Shown here piece by piece: positions 17,080 through 27,128 of a stretch of 50,184 bases of DNA. Below the pieces are notes generated by a model. That model did no database searches and was not told the DNA's origin. It worked only from the letters and a program-made list of their open reading frames with translations. The position numbers were made by a program, and so were the translations under genes. The stretch covers positions 1 to 50,184 of the forward strand of contig JASJCA010000007.1 of the NCBI GenBank assembly GCA_030066215.1, written 5' to 3'. Position 1 is the first letter of the stretch. Each line of letters opens with the position of its first letter. The DNA is from Rhodobacter sp. GTDB taxonomy: Bacteria; Pseudomonadota; Alphaproteobacteria; Rhodobacterales; Rhodobacteraceae.

Positions 17080-17245
17080 GCTCTCGCCTTTCACCGCCCG
17101 TACGCGTCCGCCGGGCAGCTTGTTTTCCACAAGGCTATCATCCTTCCCCAATAGGGCAAAGTTATGACTGAATCGGAAAGATGCCGCGGTCTTGCCCTTC
17201 GGCGGCGGCGCGGCTAGGTCACGCACCAGAAGCGGGAGAGGCGCG

Positions 17246-17848
17246 ATGTTCACCGGCATCATCACCGATATCGGCGAGATCCTGGAGGTCGAGCAGCGCG
17301 GTGATTTGCGCGCGCGGATCGCGACGGACTACGACATCGTTGGCATCGACATCGGCGCCTCGATCGCCTGCGACGGAGTTTGCCTGACGGTGATCGCTTT
17401 GGGAGAGGCGCCGCGGGCCTGGTTCGACGTCGAGATCAGCGCCGAGACCGTGTCGAAGACCAATATCGGCCGCAACGGCTGGGCGCCAGGCAAGCGGGTG
17501 AATCTGGAACGCGCGCTGAAGGTCGGCGACGAGCTCGGCGGGCACATCGTCTCGGGCCATGTGGACGGCGTGGCCGAGGTGGTGTCGGTGGCGACCGAGG
17601 GCGACTCGACACGGGTGGTGTTCCGCGTTCCGGACGAGCTGGCCCGGTTCATCGCGCCGAAGGGCTCGGTGGCACTGAACGGAACCTCGCTGACGGTCAA
17701 TGAGGTCGACGGTCGCGATTTCGGCGTGAACTTCATCCCGCATACCCAAGCGGTGACAACCTGGGGCGAGGTTGCGGTGGGCGACGCCGTGAACCTCGAA
17801 ATCGACACCTTGGCCCGCTACGTGGCGCGGCTGGCGGAGGCCGGGTAA
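17246..17848 (+). CDS. ribE: Riboflavin synthase, alpha chain
   Basis: A 200-residue protein that dismutates two molecules of 6,7-dimethyl-8-ribityllumazine to riboflavin. The two tandem lumazine-binding barrels are visible: barrel 1 begins MFTGIITDIG with CDGVCLTV, and barrel 2 has GGHIVSGHVDGVA with LNGTSLTVNEV and NFIPHT. The ATG at 17246 follows a GGGAGAGG site and gives the canonical MFTGI start. It is divergent from kpsS and separated from ribD by the capsule genes. Length is typical. Confidence 0.97.
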   Translation: MFTGIITDIGEILEVEQRGDLRARIATDYDIVGIDIGASIACDGVCLTVIALGEAPRAWFDVEISAETVSKTNIGRNGWAPGKRVNLERALKVGDELGGHIVSGHVDGVAEVVSVATEGDSTRVVFRVPDELARFIAPKGSVALNGTSLTVNEVDGRDFGVNFIPHTQAVTTWGEVAVGDAVNLEIDTLARYVARLAEAG

Positions 17849-17879
17849 AGACCGCCGGCGCGGCCCGCGAGGGCGGTCT
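17849..17879 (+). terminator. Hairpin just after ribE
   Basis: AGACCGCC at 17849-17856 pairs perfectly with GGCGGTCT at 17872-17879, right after the ribE stop. No long T run follows, so it is a terminator candidate only. Confidence 0.45.
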
Positions 17880-17942
17880 AGGTCGGTCTTTCCGGCCGAG
17901 TTCCGATGGTATTGGTCGGTCAGTTCGCTCTCGTGCGGGGGC

Positions 17943-18644
17943 TTAGAACGTGCTCAGCACCCTGTGCCCAGGACGATAGGTCAGTCGTGCGACGGTAATC
18001 TTGCGGAGCTCGTCCCAGGTTTCGCGATCAAGGCACACCAAGGCGGCGTCGGTTTCGCAACCTAGCAGATGGGCCAGACGGGCATCGGCGTTGACCGCCG
18101 AGATTGCGATTGCGCCGCCATGAAACGGGGTGTTCTGCAGCAGCCATTCGTTGGCCGAGGTGGTGTCCAGGTCGGCCTCGGCAATGCCGGGCGCGGCGGC
18201 GAGGTTGACCCAGCGGTCCTCGACCACAAACGGAGCGCCGCCACCGAGATGCAGAGCAGAAATCCGGAGCGCAGGGGCAGTTTGGCCGAGGGAGAAGCCG
18301 TCGCGGATGGCTTTCGGGGGGATCCGTTGCGCAGCCTCGACCAGCCGGTAGCCGTAGCGCAGACCCGCCGCGGCGATCTCATCGCGAATGAGCGGAATAT
18401 GCAGCACAGCGCGGCGCACCGGGTTCAGCGCGACGCGGGTACCGGCCTTGCGTCGGCGCTCGACCAATCCGGCGTCGGCGAGCGCGCGAAGGGCGCGATT
18501 GACGGTGGCGCGGGCGCAGCCGAATTCGCGGGCGAGGTCGGCCTCGTTCGGAATCGCCTCGCCCGGCGCCCAGTCGCGGGCGTTAATTCGGCGAAGCACC
18601 TCGTCGCGAACGGTTTGCCACGTCGTGGGCGCGGACCGTGTCAT
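17943..18644 (-). CDS. hutC: Histidine utilization repressor HutC (GntR family)
   Basis: A 233-residue GntR/HutC regulator. The N-terminal winged helix (residues about 8-75) includes NEADLAREFGCARATVNRALRAL, split by the usual GntR wing GLVERRRKAGTRVA. The C-terminal UTRA ligand domain follows (about 95-230), with the segment FVVEDRWVNL. HutC represses hut genes and is released by urocanate. It overlaps hutF by ATGA, so the repressor is made with the pathway and controls itself. Its likely operator lies between hutF and hutI. Confidence 0.93.
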   Translation of the reverse strand: MTRSAPTTWQTVRDEVLRRINARDWAPGEAIPNEADLAREFGCARATVNRALRALADAGLVERRRKAGTRVALNPVRRAVLHIPLIRDEIAAAGLRYGYRLVEAAQRIPPKAIRDGFSLGQTAPALRISALHLGGGAPFVVEDRWVNLAAAPGIAEADLDTTSANEWLLQNTPFHGGAIAISAVNADARLAHLLGCETDAALVCLDRETWDELRKITVARLTYRPGHRVLSTF

Positions 18645-20002
18645 AAGTCGTCGGCCAGTTCGTCGATAGCGCGCTGATAGGCGTTTTCGACGGCTTCCCG
18701 AGCGATATGGCGGCCCTCTCTCACCATGTGGCGGCCCGCCGACCAGACCTCGCGCACCATGTCGCGGCGCCCGGCCATCACGAAACTGTCGAGGAGGATA
18801 TCGTCAGAGCGCCCGCGAAGGTCGATGGCACCGCCATCGAGCGCCAGCAAGTCGGCCCAGGCGCCAGTTTCGATGCCCGCGGCTCCCCGTGCGATGGCCT
18901 GGGCACCGCCCGCGGTGACGGCGTCGAGCATCGTTCGCCCATTGGATTGCTCTGTTGTCGCGAGGACGGCGCGGCCACGGTCGCGAAGACGCTGGGAGTG
19001 CTCCAATTGGCGCAATTCGTCGTGCAGCGAGATGCGGATGTTGCTGTCGGTGCCGACGCCCCACCGGCCCCCGGCGGCCTGATATCGGGCGCCGTCGAAG
19101 ATGCCGTCGCCGAGATTGGCCTCGGTCAACGGACAAAGCCCGGCCACCGCGCCCGAGCGGGCCAGGGCCTCGGTTTCCTCTGCCTCCATATGGGTGGCGT
19201 GAATGAGGCACCAGTCGGGGCCGATCTCAGCGTTGTTGAGCAGCCATGCGACGGGGCGGGCGCCATGATAATGGCAGACCTCGTCGACCTCCGCGGTCTG
19301 CTCGGCGGCATGAATGTGAATTGGGCGGCCCCGACTGTGTTTGGCGATCGCGGCGAGGCCCGCTGGCGTGACGGACCTTAAGGAATGCGGGGCAAGGCCT
19401 AGAGCGCCGTCGGAAAGCGCGTCGATCGGGCCGGTGGCGGCGTCGACGAGCGCGAGAAAGCGGTCCGGATCGTTGTAAAACCGCCTTTGCCTGTCTTCGA
19501 CGGGTCGTCCGTCGCAGCCAGCTGTTTGGTAGAGCACAGGTAGCAGCGTAAGCCCGATTCCAGCAGTCTGTGAGGCCGCAACGATGCGCTCGGACATCTC
19601 GCCAATGGACGCGTAGCACGTACCGCCCTTGGCGTGGTGCAGATAGTGGAACTCTCCGACACTCGCATAACCGGCCTCGAGCATTTCGACATAAGCGAAC
19701 GCGGCGATGGCCTCCACGTGTTCCGGCGAGAGACGGTCGACAAAGCGATACATCAATTCGCGCCATGTCCAGAAACTGTCGCGCCCGCCCGGGCCGCGGC
19801 GCTCGGTCAACCCCGCCATGGCGCGCTGGAAGGCGTGACTGTGCAAATTGGCCGGCGCCGGCAACAGAATGTCGAGACGCAAGCCCTCTGCCGGCACGCC
19901 AGGCGCAACCGAGACAAGGCGCCCACCCGCATCGATCTCAACCTGCACATCCTTGGCCCAGCCGCTGGGCAACAGCACGGTTCCGGCCCAGAGGGTCTGC
20001 AT
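18641..20002 (-). CDS. hutF: Formimidoylglutamate deiminase HutF
   Basis: A 453-residue amidohydrolase that converts N-formimino-L-glutamate to N-formyl-L-glutamate and ammonia. Metal-site landmarks are NLHSHAFQRAMAGL near residue 65, RPIHIHAAEQ, then the His in CLIHATHM and the Asp in VGTDSNIRIS. The start ATG 20002 gives the usual MQTLWAGTVLLPSGW beginning; an upstream in-frame Met at 20050 lies in the operator region and is unlikely. Presence of HutF with HutG, and no HutG-type arginase, shows the five-step histidine route. Confidence 0.94.
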   Translation of the reverse strand: MQTLWAGTVLLPSGWAKDVQVEIDAGGRLVSVAPGVPAEGLRLDILLPAPANLHSHAFQRAMAGLTERRGPGGRDSFWTWRELMYRFVDRLSPEHVEAIAAFAYVEMLEAGYASVGEFHYLHHAKGGTCYASIGEMSERIVAASQTAGIGLTLLPVLYQTAGCDGRPVEDRQRRFYNDPDRFLALVDAATGPIDALSDGALGLAPHSLRSVTPAGLAAIAKHSRGRPIHIHAAEQTAEVDEVCHYHGARPVAWLLNNAEIGPDWCLIHATHMEAEETEALARSGAVAGLCPLTEANLGDGIFDGARYQAAGGRWGVGTDSNIRISLHDELRQLEHSQRLRDRGRAVLATTEQSNGRTMLDAVTAGGAQAIARGAAGIETGAWADLLALDGGAIDLRGRSDDILLDSFVMAGRRDMVREVWSAGRHMVREGRHIAREAVENAYQRAIDELADDL

Positions 20003-20029
20003 CGCGGCGCTCCTCGCTTGACTTGGCTT

Positions 20030-20047
20030 ATTATGTATAGACATATT
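20030..20047. promoter_or_regulatory. Probable HutC operator in the divergent hut intergenic region
   Basis: TATGTATAGACATA at 20032-20045 is a near-perfect palindrome with one mismatched pair. It resembles the TGTATATACA-type core reported for HutC sites. It lies in the 80-bp gap between the divergent hutF and hutI starts, where one repressor could shut both arms. Assignment rests on sequence and position. Confidence 0.65.
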
Positions 20048-20082
20048 CAAGAGACAAGACCCGCGATCCGGATACCATCGCG

Positions 20083-21273
20083 ATGACCAGTCACCTTCTG
20101 ACCGATCTCAACGCCGCCACGATGGCAGTCGATGCGGCTTATGGGCTGATCGAGGACGCGGCGGTTCTGATCGAGGACGGGCGGTTAGCCTGGGTTGGGC
20201 CGCGTACCGCGGCACCGGGGGCAGAGCGGGTGACGGCGCTAGAGGGGCGGCTCGTCACACCAGCCTTGGTTGACTGCCACACACATGTGGTCTTTGCCGG
20301 CAGCCGCGCGGCGGAATTCGAGATGCGGCTGAACGGCGTGAGCTACGAGGAGGTGGCTCGGGCCGGCGGCGGCATCGTTTCGACGGTCAGGGCGACACGG
20401 GCGGCCGGCGAAGAAGAACTGCTGGCAGCGGCCCTGGACCGTATCGATGCGATGATCGCCGAGGGTGTGGCGACGGTGGAAGTCAAGTCGGGCTACGGGC
20501 TCGACCAAAACACCGAGCTTCGTATTCTGCGCGTGGCGCGGCGGATCGGCGAGGTCCGGCCGGTGCACGTGGTGACGAGCTTTCTCGGCGCCCATGCGGT
20601 GCCCGAGGGCGCAACGGCAGATGACTACATCGACGGGGTCTGCATTCCGGCCCTGCGGGCGGCATGTGCGGAAGGTCTGGTCGACGCAGTGGATGGGTTC
20701 TGCGAAGGCATTGCGTTCTCGGCGGCGCAGATAGAGCGGGTCTTCAAGGTGGCGCAGGATCTGGGGTTGCCCGTGAAGCTCCACGCCGAACAACTCTCGC
20801 ACCGGGGCGGGGCGGCCTTGGCGGCGCGATACCGAGCGCTGTCGGCCGACCATCTGGAATACGCCGCGTCGGACGATGTCGCGGCGATGGCTTTGGCCGG
20901 GACGGTGGCGGTGCTGTTACCGGGGGCATTCTATACTCTGGGGGAGACCAAAGTGCCGCCTGTCGACGCGTTCCGCGAGGCCGGCGTGCCGATGGCGGTG
21001 GCGACCGACTGTAATCCGGGCTCGTCGCCGATGACCTCTCTGTTGCTCGCAATGAATATGGCTTGCACGCTGTTTCGGCTTACACCCGAAGAGGCGCTGC
21101 GGGGCACGACGTCCCACGCGGCGCAGGCCTTGGGTCTTGCAGATCGAGGGCGCCTCGCGCCGGGCCTCAGGGCCGATCTGGCGGTGTGGGACGCGGGCGA
21201 ACCGGCGGAATTGGTCTATGGGATCGGCGTCAACCGGCTGCACGCGCGGTATTTCGCGGGACGAGAATGCTGA
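20083..21273 (+). CDS. hutI: Imidazolonepropionase HutI
   Basis: A 396-residue metal-dependent amidohydrolase that opens imidazolone-5-propionate to formiminoglutamate. Landmarks are the zinc ligands in [64 protein letters not shown] and [10 protein letters not shown]. Length and order are normal. It is the first gene of the rightward hut operon and its end overlaps the hutH start (ATG at 21267). Confidence 0.96.
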   Translation: MTSHLLTDLNAATMAVDAAYGLIEDAAVLIEDGRLAWVGPRTAAPGAERVTALEGRLVTPALVDCHTHVVFAGSRAAEFEMRLNGVSYEEVARAGGGIVSTVRATRAAGEEELLAAALDRIDAMIAEGVATVEVKSGYGLDQNTELRILRVARRIGEVRPVHVVTSFLGAHAVPEGATADDYIDGVCIPALRAACAEGLVDAVDGFCEGIAFSAAQIERVFKVAQDLGLPVKLHAEQLSHRGGAALAARYRALSADHLEYAASDDVAAMALAGTVAVLLPGAFYTLGETKVPPVDAFREAGVPMAVATDCNPGSSPMTSLLLAMNMACTLFRLTPEEALRGTTSHAAQALGLADRGRLAPGLRADLAVWDAGEPAELVYGIGVNRLHARYFAGREC

Positions 21274-22796
21274 CCCTGGTGCCGGGCCAGGCCGATCTGG
21301 CATTGCTGGAGCGGGTGTACCGGGAGAACGGGCCGGTGCGGCTGGAACCTGGGGCCCGGGTCGCTGTGGATCGATCGGCGGCGGCTATCGCCAACGCAGC
21401 GCGCGGCGCGGCGGCGATCTATGGCGTCAACACCGGCTTCGGCAAGCTGGCGAGCCAGCGGATTTCAGCGAAAGACACTTCGACGCTGCAGCGCAACCTG
21501 GTGCTGAGCCATTGCTGCGGCGTCGGCGATCCGGCGGAGCCGGCTGTAGTGCGCCTGACCATGGCGTTGAAACTGCTGTCGTTGGGGCGCGGCGCGTCCG
21601 GGGTGCGGTGGCAAGTCATCGATTTGATCCAAGCGATGTTGGCCGAGGGCGTGCTGCCGGTGGTGCCGGTACAGGGCTCGGTCGGGGCGTCGGGCGACCT
21701 GGCGCCGCTTGCCCATATTGCGGCGGTGCTGATCGGGGACGGCGAGGCCGACTTCGACGGTCGGCGCATAGCCGGCGGCGCGGCATTGAAGGCGGCAGGG
21801 CTAGCGCCGGTGGTTCTGGGGCCAAAGGAAGGCCTGGCGCTGATCAACGGCACGCAGTTTTCCACGGCATTGGCGCTTTGCGGGCTATTCGCCGGCTGGC
21901 GCAACTTGCGTGGCGCTCTGGTCACCGGGGCACTGTCGACCGATGCGATCATGGGCTCCACCGCGCCGTTCCGGCCCGAGATCAGCGCCTTGCGTGGCCA
22001 ACCCGGGCAGATCGCCGTAGCGGCGGCGATCCGCAATCTGCTGTCGGGCTCGGAGATCCGCGAAAGCCATCGCGACGGCGATACCCGCGTCCAGGATCCC
22101 TATTGCATCCGTTGCCAGCCGCAGGTCGTGGGAGCTTGCCTTGATCTTTTGCGAATGGCGGCACGCACGCTGAAGATCGAGGCCAACGCGGTGACCGACA
22201 ACCCGTTGGTCCTTGACGACGGCCAGATCCTGTCGGGCGGCAATTTCCATGCGGAACCGGTGGCCTTCGCCGCCGATCAGATCGCGCTGGCGTTGGCCGA
22301 GATCGGCGCGATCGCCCAGCGGCGGGTGGCCTTGATGGTCGATCCGGTGCTGAGTTTCGATTTGCCGCCGTTTCTGACGCAGGAGCCCGGGCTCAATTCG
22401 GGCTTCATGACCGCAGAGGTAACCGCTGCGGCTTTGATGAGTGAGAACAAGCACTTGGCAAACCCCTGCGCCACCGACTCGACGCCGACGAGCGCCAATC
22501 AGGAAGATCACGTAAGCATGTCGGCCCATGGCGCACGGCGACTTGGACCGATGAGCCGAAACTTGGCTGGGATCTTGGGTGTTGAGCTGTTGGCCGCCTG
22601 TCAGGGGGTGGCGTTTCGCGCCCCGCTCCGGACGAGCGCGCACTTGCAGCGAGTCATTGGGCAGGTGCGCGACCAGGTGCCGCCGCTCGGCGCCGATCGG
22701 TACTTGGCGCCCGATCTCTCGGCAGCCGCAGAGATGATCGCAAGCGGCACCGTGGCGGACGTGGCGGGTGTCGACCTGCCGCTGGAGGCCGGGTGA
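21267..22796 (+). CDS. hutH: Histidine ammonia-lyase HutH
   Basis: A 509-residue lyase converting histidine to urocanate and ammonia. The self-forming MIO cofactor comes from Ala141-Ser142-Gly143 in [14 protein letters not shown]; other family signatures are [38 protein letters not shown] and [21 protein letters not shown] chose ATG 21267, inside the end of hutI, because upstream in-frame Met codons lie within hutI. It overlaps hutG at its end. Confidence 0.96.
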   Translation: MLTLVPGQADLALLERVYRENGPVRLEPGARVAVDRSAAAIANAARGAAAIYGVNTGFGKLASQRISAKDTSTLQRNLVLSHCCGVGDPAEPAVVRLTMALKLLSLGRGASGVRWQVIDLIQAMLAEGVLPVVPVQGSVGASGDLAPLAHIAAVLIGDGEADFDGRRIAGGAALKAAGLAPVVLGPKEGLALINGTQFSTALALCGLFAGWRNLRGALVTGALSTDAIMGSTAPFRPEISALRGQPGQIAVAAAIRNLLSGSEIRESHRDGDTRVQDPYCIRCQPQVVGACLDLLRMAARTLKIEANAVTDNPLVLDDGQILSGGNFHAEPVAFAADQIALALAEIGAIAQRRVALMVDPVLSFDLPPFLTQEPGLNSGFMTAEVTAAALMSENKHLANPCATDSTPTSANQEDHVSMSAHGARRLGPMSRNLAGILGVELLAACQGVAFRAPLRTSAHLQRVIGQVRDQVPPLGADRYLAPDLSAAAEMIASGTVADVAGVDLPLEAG

Positions 22797-23587
22797 TGGC
22801 GGTCGTTGACGTGGTGCAGGGCGAGCTGCCGCTGGTTCTTGCAATGCCCCATGTCAGCACCGCGATGCCGGCGGACGTTTGGGCCGCTCTGAACCAGACC
22901 GGGCGGCTTTTGGCGGACACCGATTGGCATGTGGACCGGCTCTATGACGGGCTGTTGCCCGGGGCGAGCGTGGTCAAGGCAGGTTTCCATCGTTACGTGA
23001 TCGACGCCAACCGCGATCCCAGCGGGGAAAGCCTCTATCCCGGTCAAGCGACGACTGGACTGGTGCCGACGACTGACTTCGACGGAGCGCCGATCTGGGC
23101 CGAGGTGCCGAACAGGGACGAGATCGCTCGGCGGCTAGCGGCGTTTCATGCACCCTACCATGCCGCGCTCTCCGCCGAGCTTGCCCGGGTCAAGGCCCGG
23201 CACGGTATTGCGGTGCTCTTCGACTGCCATTCGATCCGGTCCCGAATCCCCCGCCTGTTCGACGGCGTGCTCCCGGTCCTGAACCTCGGCACGTACGACG
23301 GAGCGTCCTGCGGCGGAGAGGTTCAAAGTACCGCTTGGGCGCAGACCTCTGGAGCGCCATATCCATCGGTGCTGAACGGCCGCTTCAAGGGCGGTTGGGC
23401 CACACGCCACTATGGCAGGCCCAAGAACGGCGTGCACGCGCTGCAGATGGAGATCGCTCAGAGGGGCTATCTCGCCGACGAAGCGCCGCCCTGGGCGTTT
23501 GACGACGCCAAGGCGAACGCGTTGCGCCGCCATCTCAAGGATCTTCTCGACGCCCTGGTCGAAACCGCGTTGGAGACCACACCATGA
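22796..23587 (+). CDS. hutG: N-formylglutamate deformylase HutG
   Basis: A 263-residue FGase-family enzyme that hydrolyses N-formylglutamate to glutamate and formate, the last step of this hut route. Recognisable are [53 protein letters not shown] and [18 protein letters not shown] 22796 shares its A with the hutH stop and is seven bases from GGAGG; a GTG at 22793 is the alternative. ATGA overlap with hutU follows. Confidence 0.94.
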   Translation: MAVVDVVQGELPLVLAMPHVSTAMPADVWAALNQTGRLLADTDWHVDRLYDGLLPGASVVKAGFHRYVIDANRDPSGESLYPGQATTGLVPTTDFDGAPIWAEVPNRDEIARRLAAFHAPYHAALSAELARVKARHGIAVLFDCHSIRSRIPRLFDGVLPVLNLGTYDGASCGGEVQSTAWAQTSGAPYPSVLNGRFKGGWATRHYGRPKNGVHALQMEIAQRGYLADEAPPWAFDDAKANALRRHLKDLLDALVETALETTP

Positions 23588-25251
23588 CCGACCCTCGCCA
23601 CAATCTCCGCGACGTCTATCCGCCCACGGGGGCCGAGATCACCGCCAAAAGCTGGCAGACCGAGGCACCGATGCGGATGCTGATGAACAACCTGCACCCC
23701 GATGTGGCCGAGAACCCGCACGAGCTGGTGGTCTATGGCGGCATCGGGCGCGCCGCGCGCACCTGGGCGGATTTCGATCGGATCGTGGCCAGCCTGCAAG
23801 ACCTTGAGGCGGACGAGACACTGCTAGTCCAGTCCGGCAAGCCTGTCGGCGTCTTCCGCACCCACACCGATGCCCCGCGGGTGCTGATCGCCAATTCCAA
23901 CCTGGTGCCGCATTGGGCCGATTGGGACCATTTCAACCGGCTCGATCGGCTGGGGCTGATGATGTACGGCCAGATGACAGCCGGGTCGTGGATCTACATC
24001 GGCACGCAAGGCATCGTGCAGGGCACCTACGAGACTTTCGCCGAGGCCGGGCGCCAGCATTACGGCGGCGATCTGAGTGGTCGTTGGCTAATGACGGCGG
24101 GCCTAGGCGGCATGGGTGGCGCGCAGCCCCTGGCCGCCGTCTTCGCCGGAATGAGTTGCCTGGCCATCGAATGCGACGAGACCCGGATCGATTTCCGCCT
24201 GCGCACAAAGTATCTCGATGAGAAGGCCCGAACCCTCGACGAGGCCATGGCGATGATCGACCGCTGGACCACGGCCGGCGAGGCGCGCTCGGTGGGGCTG
24301 CTGGGCAATGCCGCCGAGCTGTTGACCGAGATGCGGGACCGCGGCATCCGGCCCGATCTATTGACCGACCAGACCTCGGCGCACGATCCGGTCCACGGCT
24401 ACCTGCCGATCGGCTGGACCGTGGCCGAGTGGCGCGCCCGGCAGGACAGCGACCCGAAGGCGGTCGAGGCGGCGGCGCGGGCGTCGATGAAGACCCATGT
24501 GGCCACGATGGTGGAGTATTGGAACGACGGCGTGCCGACGCTGGACTACGGCAACAACATCCGGCAGGTGGCGCTTGACGAGGGGCTGGAGAACGCTTTT
24601 GCCTTCCCCGGCTTCGTGCCGGCCTATATCCGTCCACTGTTTTGCCGGGGCGTCGGGCCGTTTCGTTGGTGTGCGCTTTCGGGCGATCCGGAAGACATCC
24701 ACCGTACAGACGCAAAAGTACGCGAATTGATGCCCGACGACACGCATCTGCATCAATGGCTCGACATGGCACGGGATCGGATCGCATTCCAGGGATTGCC
24801 TGCAAGGATCTGTTGGGTGGGTTTGGGCGACCGCCACCGGCTGGGCCTCGCCTTCAACGCGATGGTCGCCTCCGGCGAGCTAAAGGCGCCGGTCGTCATC
24901 GGACGGGATCACCTGGACAGCGGCTCGGTCGCCTCGCCCAACCGTGAGACCGAGGGCATGCGCGACGGCAGCGACGCGGTGTCCGACTGGCCGCTTCTGA
25001 ACGCGCTTCTCAACACCGCCTCGGGCGCAACCTGGGTGTCGCTGCACCATGGAGGCGGCGTAGGCATGGGGTTTTCCCAACACGCCGGCATGGTGATCTG
25101 CTGCGACGGCACGCCAGAGGCCGCGCGGCGGATCGAACGTGTGTTGTGGAACGATCCGGCGAGCGGTGTGATGCGCCACGCCGATGCCGGATATGAGGAA
25201 GCGATCGCCTGCGCGCAGAGACACGACCTGAACCTGCCCGGCATTCTCTGA
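23584..25251 (+). CDS. hutU: Urocanate hydratase HutU
   Basis: A 555-residue NAD-dependent hydratase turning urocanate into imidazolonepropionate. Signatures are [11 protein letters not shown] at the start, [49 protein letters not shown], and [13 protein letters not shown]. It also has [19 protein letters not shown] near the C-terminus. Length is normal. It is the last gene of the rightward hut operon; 186 bases separate it from the next regulator gene. No hut transporter gene is in the cluster. Confidence 0.97.
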   Translation: MTDPRHNLRDVYPPTGAEITAKSWQTEAPMRMLMNNLHPDVAENPHELVVYGGIGRAARTWADFDRIVASLQDLEADETLLVQSGKPVGVFRTHTDAPRVLIANSNLVPHWADWDHFNRLDRLGLMMYGQMTAGSWIYIGTQGIVQGTYETFAEAGRQHYGGDLSGRWLMTAGLGGMGGAQPLAAVFAGMSCLAIECDETRIDFRLRTKYLDEKARTLDEAMAMIDRWTTAGEARSVGLLGNAAELLTEMRDRGIRPDLLTDQTSAHDPVHGYLPIGWTVAEWRARQDSDPKAVEAAARASMKTHVATMVEYWNDGVPTLDYGNNIRQVALDEGLENAFAFPGFVPAYIRPLFCRGVGPFRWCALSGDPEDIHRTDAKVRELMPDDTHLHQWLDMARDRIAFQGLPARICWVGLGDRHRLGLAFNAMVASGELKAPVVIGRDHLDSGSVASPNRETEGMRDGSDAVSDWPLLNALLNTASGATWVSLHHGGGVGMGFSQHAGMVICCDGTPEAARRIERVLWNDPASGVMRHADAGYEEAIACAQRHDLNLPGIL

Positions 25252-25388
25252 TACCCGTCACTGCCGGCCAGCGGCGCCTGCGGGACCCATCGCGGGCGAA
25301 TACGAGGATGGTGCGACATCGTTTTTCTGCTTGGCCTGCTCCGCATTTGCAGCGTCAGGTGGAAAGAAGGCGACGCAGTGTAAGTATT

Positions 25389-25403
25389 ATTTCCGAAATT
25401 TCG
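25389..25403. promoter_or_regulatory. Perfect 10-bp palindrome upstream of the GntR/FCD gene
   Basis: CGAAATTTCG at 25394-25403 is a perfect palindrome embedded in an AT-rich stretch about 35 bases before the regulator start. It could be an autoregulatory operator or lie in the promoter; no second copy was seen upstream of the catabolic operon, which weakens the case. Confidence 0.25.
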
Positions 25404-25437
25404 TTGATTCCGTCACTTTTCTCGATATTTTTAGCCC

Positions 25438-26136
25438 ATGATTGTTAGTTCCCATCCCACATTGGAGCATTCCCATGCCACCGCGGGCTCGGCGACGCAG
25501 CAAGCCTATCTCGCCCTTAGACGGATGATCGTGACAGGTGACCTGAAGCCCGGTGAAAAGCTGAAGATCGATGTGCTGCGCAAAAGGCTCGACACCGGCG
25601 CGTCGCCGATTCGCGAGGCATTGAGCCTGCTGACCTCGGATCAATTGGTCGAGCGCTTCGACAACCGCGGTTTCCGGACAGCCGCGACCAGCCACGCGAA
25701 TTTCACCGAGATCCTGAACCTGCGCTGCGTACTGGAGGATATGGCGCTTCGCTCGAGCATTGCGCATGCAACCGAAACCTGGGAAGAGGCGTTGGTGCTG
25801 AGCCACCATCGCCTGGCGAAACAGCCCCGAACGGATGTGGAGGCCTTCGAGACCAGGCACAAGGCGTTCCATATGGCCCTGCTGGCCAATTGCGATTCGC
25901 CGATGCTGCTGCGGTATTGCGGCCAGCTTTACGACCTCAACATCCGCTACCGCTATCTTGCAGGGCGCGCGCTGGACTATCAGCGGCGCGACGTGACGCG
26001 CGAACATGCCGGCATCATGCACGCCGCAATCGACCGCGATGCCGAATTGGCGTCCGAGCGGCTGTTGAACCACTACCGGCAGACCGGGGCGTTTCTGTCC
26101 GGGCTGTTCGCCGGCGGGGCGCCCGGCTCGAGCTGA
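25438..26136 (+). CDS. GntR-family regulator with FCD domain
   Basis: A 232-residue regulator. The N-terminal winged helix (about 20-85: QAYLALRRMIVTGDLKPGEKL, GASPIREALSLL) is followed by an all-helical FCD ligand domain (about 95-220) with metal-type His residues in ETRHKAFHMALL and REHAGIMHAAI. FadR/FCD regulators sense organic acids and usually control the neighbouring catabolic genes. It is in the same direction as, and 113 bases upstream of, the FAH-dioxygenase operon, so it probably controls that operon. The effector is unknown. Confidence 0.88.
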   Translation: MIVSSHPTLEHSHATAGSATQQAYLALRRMIVTGDLKPGEKLKIDVLRKRLDTGASPIREALSLLTSDQLVERFDNRGFRTAATSHANFTEILNLRCVLEDMALRSSIAHATETWEEALVLSHHRLAKQPRTDVEAFETRHKAFHMALLANCDSPMLLRYCGQLYDLNIRYRYLAGRALDYQRRDVTREHAGIMHAAIDRDAELASERLLNHYRQTGAFLSGLFAGGAPGSS

Positions 26137-26249
26137 ATTGCCAGGGGCGCTGTTATGTGGGCATTAGCCCATCCCAAAAAAATCGATAAAAATTGACTCC
26201 GGCCGAAAAACTCGGCAAACTCGACGAAACGAATACCCGGGGGGCGGTC

Positions 26250-27128
26250 ATGCGATTTCTTGTCGGCACGGTGGCAGAGCGGACCGGCGTTTACGTCGTG
26301 AAGGACGGCAACGCGAAGGACCTGTCGGCGGCGCTGCCCGGCGTCCGCGGCGACCTGATGGGGCTGATCGACGCGCCTGAACGGCTGGCCGGGCTGAGCT
26401 ATGACGGGATCGCGGCGCCGGAACGGCCGGTCGCATCGATCACTCCCGCCCTACCGGTCGCGGCGCCGGGCAAGATCATCTGCCTGGGGCTGAACTACGT
26501 CGACCACATCAAGGAAGGCGGCTACGACATCCCCGAATACCCGGCGCTCTTCATGCGGGCGCTGAATTCGATGATGCCGGCGGGTGCGCCGATGATCCGC
26601 CCGGCCTGTTCGGAAAAGCTCGACTACGAGGTCGAACTGATGGTTATCGTCGGCCGCGGCGGGCGCCACATCGCCGAGGCCGACGCCCTGGAACACGTCT
26701 TCGGCTATACGGTGTTCAACGACGGCTCGGTGCGCGACTATCAGCGCAAGACCCATCAATGGACGCCCGGCAAGAATTTCGACGCCACCGGCGGGATCGG
26801 CCCCGTCGTGGTGACGCCGGACGAGTTGCCCGAAGGCGCCGCGGGGCTGAAGATCGAAAGCCGGGTTGGCGACGAGATCCTGCAAAGCGCCACCACCTCG
26901 GACATGCTGTGGCCGGTCGCGCGGACCATCGCCACGATCTCGGAATTCGCCACGCTCGACCCCGGCGACATGATCGCCATGGGCACGCCGCCCGGGGTCG
27001 GCCACGCCAAAAAGCCCAATCCGCGCTGGCTGCGCCCCGGCGAGACCATCGAATGCGAGATCGAAGGGATCGGCATCTGCGCCAACCCCGTCGTGGCCGA
27101 GGAAGACCTGGCGAGGGCCGCCGAATGA
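26250..27128 (+). CDS. Fumarylacetoacetate hydrolase (FAH) family protein
   Basis: A 292-residue protein with the FAH C-terminal fold: IICLGLNYVDHIKEGGYDIPEYPALFMR, metal-site region DYEVELMVIVGRGGRHI, GYTVFNDGSVRDYQ, and GDMIAMGTPPGVGHA. Family members cleave or hydrate C-C bonds of ring-cleavage products (acylpyruvases, 2-keto-4-pentenoate hydratases, ureidoglycolate lyase-like). I chose ATG 26250, preceded by a G-rich site, over a TTG at 26193. It is the first gene of an operon with an intradiol dioxygenase, so a role downstream of ring cleavage is likely, though the substrate cannot be read from the sequence. Confidence 0.85.
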   Translation: MRFLVGTVAERTGVYVVKDGNAKDLSAALPGVRGDLMGLIDAPERLAGLSYDGIAAPERPVASITPALPVAAPGKIICLGLNYVDHIKEGGYDIPEYPALFMRALNSMMPAGAPMIRPACSEKLDYEVELMVIVGRGGRHIAEADALEHVFGYTVFNDGSVRDYQRKTHQWTPGKNFDATGGIGPVVVTPDELPEGAAGLKIESRVGDEILQSATTSDMLWPVARTIATISEFATLDPGDMIAMGTPPGVGHAKKPNPRWLRPGETIECEIEGIGICANPVVAEEDLARAAE

